Of a stretch of 64,000 nt of DNA, positions 57,532-64,000 are shown one piece after another. Both the position numbers and the translations under genes were made by a program. This DNA is from Pirellulimonas nuda (lineage in GTDB: Bacteria; Planctomycetota; Planctomycetia; Pirellulales; Lacipirellulaceae). The DNA lies in NCBI RefSeq assembly GCF_007750855.1, contig NZ_CP036291.1, positions 4,898,001 to 4,962,000 on the forward strand, given 5' to 3'. Positions within the stretch are counted from its first letter, which is position 1. The number at the start of each line of letters is the position of its first letter. The notes beneath the pieces were generated by a model that was given only the letters and a program-made list of their open reading frames with translations, did no database searches and was not told the origin of the DNA.

Positions 57532-58207
57532 ACCTCCTGCAGTTCGGCCGAGTCCGTAGCCGCCCGGGGAGTGGCGCCGTCGAGCTCAGGCGACCAGTCG
57601 GCACTCCGAAGGCGGTGAGCTGCACCGCTGCGAGTTGCGTCGGAGGGGAACTCTCCGAGGATGGTCCAACCGACTGCGATTTGAAGGTGATTGGTATCGC
57701 ACAAATCGACGCTATTCCACGCAGTTAATGAAGCTCCAGACGTTTCCGGAAACGGTACTCGGTGTGTGCTCAGCACCCGAGCCCACGAAAGTCGTGGAAC
57801 CCCAGAACATGCAACTTTCCGGGAAGTGGTTAGAAGTGGCAAAGCCTCAGGCTACTCTCGATAGCAGATTTTATCATAAGTAATCAAAGATGGAAAAACC
57901 GGCAGGGGACCTCCCCATCCGCGTGACTTGGACGGCCCTTTGTGGCATGTCCGATCTGGGCGGTACCCTTAAGGGGGCGGAAGCGGCTAAGCTTATATCA
58001 CGGCAGCAATCTGCTTAGCACCCTCAAGTTCCGGAAGGATACTCGCCACTGCGGTAGACGGGAAGCAGACACCCATTTACCAGCTGACAGGGTCACTGGA
58101 ACGCAAACGCAAGATATCGCAATCGTCGACGAATAGCTCCTAGATTGTGCAGAAACGGACTCCGAAACTGCAAAGTCGTTCACTCTTTTTTCGGGAAGGA
58201 GGAGTAG

Positions 58208-58666
58208 ATGCGCTATTCCGTCAAGACTTTGCTAGCCGCGATGACCCTCGTTGCATTCGCAGTAGTTGCGGTACTTTGGTTGGCTTCCCCACGTAAATAC
58301 ACGGCCAACATCCTAAGTCGTACCAGCCTTCGGACGGATGCACCTCCCGGTGTTCTAGCCGCTGTCCGCCAAGATGTTTACGAAAACCTGAGATTGCGTC
58401 ACTTCATGGACGGCGCAGGTCGTGTGACTTTCGCCGACGGAAGTGCATCTGACGCTACTGCTAGTGAGACTGCTTCAGTAAGCGGTGACGTCACGGGCGG
58501 GAGGAAGGAGTTTGACGATCCAAACGGAAACAAGATTGCACTGATATGGACCACTGAGCCCGGACACGGGACGCTGTTGCAGTGGGAGTATCAGGGCAAG
58601 GACCCTCAGGACATTTCCGTAGCGGTCCAGCAAGCATTCGAGTCTCATGGCGTCGAGGTCCATTGA
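58208..58666 (+). CDS. Small membrane-anchored hypothetical protein
   Basis: A 152-residue protein with a strong ribosome site (GGAAGGAGGAG) just before ATG 58208. One N-terminal membrane helix (TLLAAMTLVAFAVVAVLWLA) is followed by a soluble domain of about 120 residues (NILSRTSLRTDAPPGVLAAV, DPNGNKIALIWTTEPGHGTL, DPQDISVAVQQAFESHGVEV). The ferredoxin-like or PilO-like ring is possible, but I cannot assign a family. Base composition is lower in GC than in the sialic-acid genes. Confidence 0.7.
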   Translation: MRYSVKTLLAAMTLVAFAVVAVLWLASPRKYTANILSRTSLRTDAPPGVLAAVRQDVYENLRLRHFMDGAGRVTFADGSASDATASETASVSGDVTGGRKEFDDPNGNKIALIWTTEPGHGTLLQWEYQGKDPQDISVAVQQAFESHGVEVH

Positions 58667-59209
58667 TGGATCGCATCGGGGTGCACCTCGCAGCACTTTC
58701 CGGAGTGCACTAAGTTCGCGGCGGTGTAGCTCATCTCCGCCACTTACGGACTGCGCGAAACAGGGTGGAACCGTACAAAGGTACAAAATCCGCCATAGCC
58801 ACCGCTGAGAAGATGCAAGGCATCAAAGACTTACGCCCAAAAGCTGCCCCCCAGTTTGAGCACCCTGGCAGACGCCCTGACTTGGGAGCATTTCGCGGGG
58901 ACCGCCCACATTCGTGCGATTTTGCGCGCTAGGGGCTTCCGAGCGGCGGTTTCGTACCCTCCTGGGTGCCGCTTCGACGCCCAGGAGGGTTACTCCTTAT
59001 ATGCACTTACGGCGGATAGCAAATCGACTTCGAACGGCTAAGCCCCCGATTCTTGCTATAGTTACTTAAGCTTCTGGCAGCCACATTTATCGGTGACGAG
59101 TCGATAGCCTTTCTGACACAAACGCCCTGGACGAAATGCAAACCATGAACCAAGACTCGACGGTTATCGCATGTAGTGGCACAGGTAGAATGCAGTGGAG
59201 AGCTGGCGA
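58667..59209. other. Spacer with one arm of a 108-bp inverted repeat
   Basis: Apart from the repeat arm at 58763-58870 I see no supportable gene. A small frame at 58856-59041 starts in the repeat and has no ribosome site. Confidence 0.5.
58763..58870 (-). repeat. 108-bp inverted repeat, left arm
   Basis: Reverse complement of 61094-61201 with 12 mismatches by my count (about 89% identity). The inner end reads CCAGTTTGAGCACCCTGGCA. Confidence 0.85.
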
Positions 59210-59587
59210 ATGGTTCGGTGGTATCTCGGTGGGACATCTTGGCTAGCTATTAGTGCAGTTGAGGTGGCCTGGAAAGGACAGAACGTAGGGGCAACGATTT
59301 CCGCAAGTTCCTGGCTTCTCGTACTTGCTGTTGGGTATTGGTTGTGGGCACGTCGTGGCCGCATCGAACCTTTTCATGCCTTCGCTTGCGTGCTGATCTC
59401 GCTATCGCTAGTGATGCCAATAGTATGGTTCACATGCTGGGACGTCCCAACAGACCAACGCTTGGCATCACTCCACTGGGTACGTCACTTTCGGTCTGCT
59501 GGAGCTTGCTCTATGGCACCATTGATTCTTCTGTGTTTCTTCATCCAGGAACGCAGCTTCAGGGCAAGAAAACATATTGCCGGATAG
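59210..59587 (+). CDS. Small polytopic membrane protein
   Basis: A 125-residue ORF with about four hydrophobic helices (SASSWLLVLAVGYWLWA, AFACVLISLSLVMPIVWF, ACSMAPLILLCFFIQ). The ATG at 59210 is preceded by a weak GGAGAG. Codon use is unlike the GC-rich genes around it. It lies between the arms of the 108-bp inverted repeat, upstream of a transposase. No family recognised; moderately sure it is a gene. Confidence 0.5.
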   Translation: MVRWYLGGTSWLAISAVEVAWKGQNVGATISASSWLLVLAVGYWLWARRGRIEPFHAFACVLISLSLVMPIVWFTCWDVPTDQRLASLHWVRHFRSAGACSMAPLILLCFFIQERSFRARKHIAG

Positions 59588-59632
59588 CTCTGGCATGAAA
59601 CCGCGCGTAGCGAACGCTCTGCTAACCTGCAC

Positions 59633-59716
59633 ATGAGGCGTCGTCCTTGGCACGATAGCGTGTGCCAGAAACGGACGTTTCTGGAACTCCCTACGGTGCT
59701 CAGGACGACGCCTCAT
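59633..59716. repeat. Nested hairpin/cruciform structure
   Basis: Outer arms of 15 bases are perfect complements (59633-59647 and 59702-59716, ATGAGGCGTCGTCCT). Inside lie two hairpins that share three bases and so exclude each other: TGGCAC/GTGCCA (59648-59653, 59662-59667) and CCAGAAACG/CGTTTCTGG (59665-59673, 59676-59684). Confidence 0.8.
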
Positions 59717-59842
59717 TTGCACCTTGGCGGTGCGGCAGGGTCGCCCGCAAGTTGCCCTCGAACCGCTCGCCGAGCCACCCGGAAGTCGCCGAGGTTGAGC
59801 TGACCGACGCGGATTCCGGACACTTGGTAGGCTGGGTGCTCG

Positions 59843-61093
59843 CAGGGCCAGCGCGCATAACGAGGCAAGCGAGGCGAACTAGCGCGAGTTGATTGGCGAT
59901 CGTATCCTTGGGCTTTTCACCCCGAGGAGGTTTCCCTTGTGAAGACCGCGTCGCCTAGTTCGTTGCTGAAGCACCTGGAGTCGTTGCCCGACCCGCGTCA
60001 CCAGCGGAACCGCAAGCACCTGCTGGTGGATGTGGTGGCGATCGCCGTGTGCGGCGTGCTGGTTGGATGCGATGGGCCCACGGCGATTCGTCTGTGGGCC
60101 GAGCAGCGAGAAGACTGGCTGCGTGGGTTCCTGGCGTTGCCCGCAGGTCTGCCGTCGAAGGACTGCTTGCGTCGGGTCCTCTCGCGGCTGAAGCCCGACG
60201 CCTTCGCTAAGTGCTTCGCGCAGTGGGTCGCCGAAGGCCTTGCGAGGGATGGCGAGGGCCGGCTGATCGCGATCGACGGCAAGACGCTGCGTCGCAGCCA
60301 CGACAAGAAGAACGCCCTGGGTCCGCTGCATGTGGTCAGTGCGTGGGCGAGCGAGGCCGGGTTCTCGCTCGGGCAGTTGGCGACCGATGAGAAGTCCAAC
60401 GAGATCACGGCGATCCCCGAGCTGCTCGACGCGATCGACCTGGAAGACGCCGTGGTGACAATCGACGCGATGGGGTGTCAGAAGGAGATCGCCGAGAAGA
60501 TCATGAAGGAGAAGGGCGACTACGTGCTGGCGCTCAAGGGGAACCACGAGAAGCTGCACGTCGCGGTGATCGAGCACTTTGTCGCGTTGCACGAGCGTAG
60601 CTTGGAGGGGACCGGCTGCCGGCGTAGGCAGACGCAGGGCAAGGGGCACGGCCGGGTCGAGCGACGCGAGTACTACCAGACGCCGCTCCCCGACTCGATC
60701 AAGCCGTTGGCGGCGGGTTGGAAGGGGCTCAAGACGATCGGCCAGGTGGTGTCGATTACCGAGCGGGACGGTAAGGAAACCAGCGAGGTGCGTTACTACC
60801 TCAGCAGCCTCTCTCCGGGCGTGAAGCGGTTCGCCGAGGCCGTGCGGGGGCACTGGGCGATTGAGAACTCGCTGCACTGGGTGCTCGATGTCACGTTCCG
60901 AGAAGACGAGAGCCGCTCCCGCGACCGACGGCTCGCCGAGAACCTAGCCGCCCTGAGGCGGCTAGCAATTGGCCTGCTCAAGCAGCATCCGTCCAAGCAT
61001 AGCCTCAAGAGCAAACAACGAATCGCCGGCTGGAACGTCGACTTCCTCGCCCAAGTACTTGCCCTACAAACGACTTAATGGGCGCTGGCCCTG
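59843..61093 (+). mobile_element. ISAs1-family insertion sequence
   Basis: Ends are visible as terminal inverted repeats: CAGGGCCAGCGCGCATAA at 59843 and, reading inward from 61093, CAGGGCCAGCGCCCATTAA. Total length is about 1.25 kb with a single transposase gene. No target duplication is evident; the right flank is the 108-bp inverted repeat. Confidence 0.82.
59939..61078 (+). CDS. ISAs1-family transposase
   Basis: A 379-residue DDE transposase of the ISAs1 (H-repeat) type: SLLKHLESLPDPRHQRNRKH at the N-terminus, first Asp in LIAIDGKTLRRS, second in VVTIDAMGCQKEIAEKI, LALKGNHEKLH, and the C-terminal HWAIENSLHWVLDVTFREDE carrying the Glu. Start is GTG 59939, eight bases after GAGGAGG. The frame is full length and intact, so the element may still be active. 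Confidence 0.93.
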   Translation: MKTASPSSLLKHLESLPDPRHQRNRKHLLVDVVAIAVCGVLVGCDGPTAIRLWAEQREDWLRGFLALPAGLPSKDCLRRVLSRLKPDAFAKCFAQWVAEGLARDGEGRLIAIDGKTLRRSHDKKNALGPLHVVSAWASEAGFSLGQLATDEKSNEITAIPELLDAIDLEDAVVTIDAMGCQKEIAEKIMKEKGDYVLALKGNHEKLHVAVIEHFVALHERSLEGTGCRRRQTQGKGHGRVERREYYQTPLPDSIKPLAAGWKGLKTIGQVVSITERDGKETSEVRYYLSSLSPGVKRFAEAVRGHWAIENSLHWVLDVTFREDESRSRDRRLAENLAALRRLAIGLLKQHPSKHSLKSKQRIAGWNVDFLAQVLALQTT

Positions 61094-61201
61094 TGCCAGG
61101 GTGCTCAAACTGGGGGGACGATTTTGGACGTAAGTCCTTGCTGCCTCGCATCTTCTCTGCGGGGGCTGTGGCGGATTCTGTACCTTTGTACGGTTTCACC
61201 C
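61094..61201 (+). repeat. 108-bp inverted repeat, right arm
   Basis: Begins at the base after the ISAs1 right end with TGCCAGGGTGCTCAAACTGG; partner of 58763-58870. Confidence 0.85.
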
Positions 61202-61271
61202 ACAATCCGACTGTCCGGCGTGTTAGTATCGTAGCGTTTGATCGCCCGGTAATCCTCGGTCAGTGACGCTC

Positions 61272-63086
61272 ATGCCGCACTTCTTTGGCGACGCGGGTTC
61301 AACCACGACACCCCAGCAAGCAGCTCATCGGCCGGTGCTGACGGCTCTTGTCACGGCCGTTCTGGCTGTCGGTGGCGGCCCTGCGACGGCCCAGAACGCG
61401 TTCCGGTTTCAACAGGTCGCGATCACCGGGCAGACGGCGCCGGGCGTCACCGGCGAGGAGGAGTACGCACGCTTCGGAGGCCTTGTCCTTAACCAGCGGG
61501 GCGACGTCGCGTTCGCGGCCGCGCTGCAAACCGGGGACGGCCCCAACGCGGTCGTGGTGAACAGTGAGAACGGAAGCGCGATCTTTGGGCCGGCGCCCGA
61601 CAACGGATTCGCGCTCGGCTTGCTTGCCCGGGAAGACCAGCCGGCGCCGGGGGTGAGCGACGCAGCGGAGTTCGATCGGCTCGGCGAGATCGTGCTGAAC
61701 GATGTCGGTCAGGCCGCCTTCGAGGCCCGGCTCCGACGCGGGCCGGGGGGCGGTTTCGTCGGCACGCCCAACGACGACGCGGTTTTTGGACCGGCGATCA
61801 CGGGCTCAGGATTCATCCAAGTCGCCCGTGAGAACGAGCCGGCGCCGGGAGTGAGCGACGGGGCGGAGTTCGACGACTTCAACTTGCGTGGCTTGACCAC
61901 CGCGGGGGTGGTCGCGTTCGCGGCCGAGCTGCGGCGGGGAGACCCGCCGGGTGCGGGGCCGGTCGGCGAAACCAACAATGACGCGATCTTCGGGCAGACG
62001 GGCGGGTCGTCGGCACCGACGCTCCTGGCCCGAGAAGACGCGCTCGCGCCGGGCACGGGCGACGCCGCCGAGTTCGACATGTTCGTGTCTCGGAGTCCGG
62101 CCTTCAACGCCACGGGGGGCGTTGCGTTCGCCGCCTTTTTGCGTACGGGTGACGGGCCGGTCGTGAGTGACTCCGAGGACGCGGCGCTCTTCGCCTCGGC
62201 GGGTGGGCCGCAAGGCCTGCAACTCGTCGCGCGGGAGGGGCAGCAGCCCGTGGGGATCGGCGACGGCGCCGTCTACAACGACTTCGGGGTCCCGGTGATC
62301 AACTCCTCAGCGGACGTCGCGTTCGTTGCGTCGTTGCGCACCGACGGCAGTCTCTTCGACGAGAACGGCTTCAACGACCGGGCCTTGTTCGGCCCGGTGG
62401 ACGGGGCAGGATCGGATTTAGGGCTGCTGGCCCGCGCGGGCGACCCCGCGCCCGGTGTGAGCGACGGCGCGGTGTTCAGCGTCTTCAACCCGAAGCTCAA
62501 CGACGCCGGTCAGGTGGCGTTCGAAGCCACTCTGAGGACCGGACGGGGCTTCGGCGCGACGGTGGTGGATGGTTCTAACGCCCAAGCGCTTTTCGGGCCA
62601 ACGGGTGACGCCGACTCCCCCTTCGCGCTGATCGCACGCGAGGGCGAAGTCGCTCCCGGCGTGTCGGACGGCGCGGTGTTCGACGGTTTCAGCACGTCGG
62701 CACTGAACGCGGAAGGGGACTTGGCGTTCCTCGCCCTGTTGCGGGCGGGGGCCGACCCTGGGGCATTCGGCACGGGGCTTGGGCTGTTTGCTTATGTCGA
62801 CGGGGAGCTCGATTTGATCCTCCGGAACGGCGACTCCTTCGGCGTTCTTTCGCCGGACATCAACGGGATCGAGACGCGCGTGATCGAGCGGATTCAATAC
62901 TCGCCCACGTCGTTGACAAACAACTTCAACGGCTCGGGGACGTTACTCGTGCTGCTGGAGTTTACCGACGGCACGGAAGGCGTCTTCACCGTGGACCTCA
63001 CCCGAATTCCCGAGCCGTCCGCGCTATCGGTCGCACTTGTCGCGTTGGTGGCTTGCTGTGGCTCAAAAGGGCAGCCGAGGCCTTAA
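61272..63086 (+). CDS. PEP-CTERM protein with seven tandem repeats
   Basis: A 604-residue secreted protein with a signal peptide (LTALVTAVLAVGGGPATAQN) and about seven repeats of 70-80 residues, each built on APGVSD-AEFD followed by LNxxGxVAFxAxLRTG. Examples are APGVSDAAEFDRLGEIVLN, APGVSDGAEFDDFNLRG, APGTGDAAEFDMF and APGVSDGAVFDGF. It ends with a PEP-CTERM signal (RIPEPSALSVALVALVACC). The repeats are of the kind annotated as choice-of-anchor tandem repeats in planctomycetes and probably form a propeller. ATG 61272 was preferred; an in-frame start at 61263 is equally possible. An IS5-type element follows 43 bases after its stop. Function unknown. Confidence 0.82.
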   Translation: MPHFFGDAGSTTTPQQAAHRPVLTALVTAVLAVGGGPATAQNAFRFQQVAITGQTAPGVTGEEEYARFGGLVLNQRGDVAFAAALQTGDGPNAVVVNSENGSAIFGPAPDNGFALGLLAREDQPAPGVSDAAEFDRLGEIVLNDVGQAAFEARLRRGPGGGFVGTPNDDAVFGPAITGSGFIQVARENEPAPGVSDGAEFDDFNLRGLTTAGVVAFAAELRRGDPPGAGPVGETNNDAIFGQTGGSSAPTLLAREDALAPGTGDAAEFDMFVSRSPAFNATGGVAFAAFLRTGDGPVVSDSEDAALFASAGGPQGLQLVAREGQQPVGIGDGAVYNDFGVPVINSSADVAFVASLRTDGSLFDENGFNDRALFGPVDGAGSDLGLLARAGDPAPGVSDGAVFSVFNPKLNDAGQVAFEATLRTGRGFGATVVDGSNAQALFGPTGDADSPFALIAREGEVAPGVSDGAVFDGFSTSALNAEGDLAFLALLRAGADPGAFGTGLGLFAYVDGELDLILRNGDSFGVLSPDINGIETRVIERIQYSPTSLTNNFNGSGTLLVLLEFTDGTEGVFTVDLTRIPEPSALSVALVALVACCGSKGQPRP

Positions 63087-63129
63087 AAAAACGCGGCCAT
63101 CTAGGGTCCTAAGGACTGCACTAAGACGG

Positions 63130-64000
63130 GGCCTTGTCGAACAAACGCTAGAAACGCTGCGTAGATCGGTTCCGGACGGAGTCCCTTCTGTATTCAGACC
63201 GACGGAGCGAACGATGACGCAGCCTGCTAGCAAGCCGAGGAAGCTCGCCTACAAGGTAACGAACTGGCGGGACTACAACGAGTCGTTGGTAAGGCGGGGA
63301 GACATCACCTTCTGGTTTGATGACGCGGTGATCGATGCCTGGGAGCACGAGAACGACCGGAAGAAGGTCGGCCGGCCGTTCCTCTATAGCGATGTGGCGG
63401 TCGAAACGCTGCTGATGATCCGTGAGCTATTCCGCCTGCCGTACCGGCAGACGGAAGGCTTCGGGCGGGCTCTCGCGAAACTGATGCAGGCCGAGGTGGC
63501 GATCCCCGACTACACCTCGCTGCAGAAGCGAGCGGCCAAGCTGGGGGTCTCGATCGACGTGCGTGCGACCACGGGACCGATCGACGTGGTGGTCGACAGC
63601 ACGGGGCTCAAGGTCTACGGCGAGGGGGAGTGGAAAGTGAAGAAGCACGGGGTCGGCAAGCGTCGCACATGGCGGAAGGTGCACCTCGCCGTCGATCCCG
63701 CCACCCACACCATCGTCGCCCAGGTCGTGACGGGCGCCGACACCCACGACGGCGATGCGGTCGAGCCGCTGTTGGAGCAAGTCGAAGCCGAAGTCCAGAC
63801 GTTTTACGGCGACGGCGCCTACGACCAGTGGAAAGTGCGTAACTACCTCCAAGGGGAGTCGATCCACCAAGTGATCCCGCCGCGCAAGAACGCCAAGATC
63901 AAGCAGCACGGCAACGCGTCGGCCGAGCCGCTGGAACGCGACGAGTGCCTTCGGCAGATCCGCCGCGACGGCAAGAAAGCGTGGAAAGAATCGATCGGCT
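63130..64000 (+). mobile_element. IS5-family (IS903-like) element, cut by the window end
   Basis: The left terminal repeat reads GGCCTTGTCGAACAAACGC, close in pattern to the IS903 end. A transposase starts 84 bases inside. The right end lies outside the window. Confidence 0.7.
63214..64000 (+). CDS. IS5-family transposase, partial
   Basis: An open frame from ATG 63214 to the window edge, at least 262 codons. It reads KLAYKVTNWRDYNESLVRRG, DITFWFDDAVIDAW, the first catalytic Asp in IDVVVDSTGLKVYGEGEW, KRRTWRKVHLAVDPATHTIV, and the second Asp in QTFYGDGAYDQW. The closing Glu motif lies beyond the window. This is the IS903 subgroup of IS5. There is no frameshift in the visible part, so it may be functional. 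Confidence 0.93.
   Translation, partial: MTQPASKPRKLAYKVTNWRDYNESLVRRGDITFWFDDAVIDAWEHENDRKKVGRPFLYSDVAVETLLMIRELFRLPYRQTEGFGRALAKLMQAEVAIPDYTSLQKRAAKLGVSIDVRATTGPIDVVVDSTGLKVYGEGEWKVKKHGVGKRRTWRKVHLAVDPATHTIVAQVVTGADTHDGDAVEPLLEQVEAEVQTFYGDGAYDQWKVRNYLQGESIHQVIPPRKNAKIKQHGNASAEPLERDECLRQIRRDGKKAWKESIG

Larger units (their letters stand above)
56632..58207. other. Repeat-rich spacer
   Basis: About 1.6 kb between the lyase and a small membrane protein. It holds R1 copy 2 and the coding remnant at 56977-57290. From about 57540 to 58190 GC content falls and nothing recognisable is present. Confidence 0.5.

Noticed and set aside
58856..59041. 61-codon ORF in the 108-bp repeat
   Set aside because: It starts inside the repeat arm, has no ribosome site and resembles nothing.

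Overview
The window looks like a chromosome segment of a GC-rich, probably marine planctomycete of the order Pirellulales. The evidence is two DUF1559 pseudopilin-like proteins, PEP-CTERM plus dockerin-like secreted proteins, a planctomycete-type lipoprotein, a sigma-like HTH protein of a kind frequent in this group, and paired sigma54-type regulators. All assignments were made by reading the sequence and recognising motifs; no database was searched.

Layout. 1-4.6 kb: assimilatory nitrate reductase (cut by the window start), ferredoxin-type nitrite reductase, and an NADPH reductase flavoprotein that has an N-terminal Cys cluster instead of a flavodoxin domain. 4.6-6 kb: an outer-membrane beta-barrel. 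6.1-12.4 kb: two two-component modules. The first regulator has lost the GAFTGA loop; the second is interrupted by an in-frame amber codon. 12.6-22.1 kb: DUF1559 and zinc-ribbon proteins, a D-xylonate dehydratase (YjhG/YagF type) opposite a fumarylacetoacetate-hydrolase-fold enzyme (probable Weimberg-type pathway), a glycerophosphodiesterase, a dienelactone hydrolase, a DUF3500 protein and an EF-hand membrane protein.

22.5-40 kb is accessory DNA. It opens with a tRNA-Val(GAC) 3'-end remnant that looks like an attachment site. Next comes a compact ubiquitin-like conjugation operon: Ubl, E2 fused to a ten-CxxC treble-clef/RING-like domain, JAMM protease, E1, and a small membrane protein, preceded by a sigma-like gene. 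It is followed by a 1.65-thousand-residue polymorphic toxin with a NucA/NucB DNase tip and its abutting ComJ-type immunity gene. Then come a tyrosine recombinase fused to an IS110 scrap, an Lhr-helicase fragment, a large perfect inverted repeat, iteron-like heptamers and other debris.

40.8-56.6 kb is a sialic-acid utilisation locus. It holds two sialidases, a mutarotase-symporter fusion, two phytanoyl-CoA-dioxygenase-like enzymes, a GntR-like repressor with a candidate operator, a DUF1559 protein, a lipoprotein and N-acetylneuraminate lyase. It also encodes an unusual single ORF made of three complete signal-LamG-dockerin-PEP-CTERM units. The locus is bracketed by direct copies of a 133-bp repeat. 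56.6-64 kb holds decayed repeats, two small membrane proteins, an ISAs1-family element with recognisable ends, a PEP-CTERM tandem-repeat protein and an IS5-family element cut by the window end.
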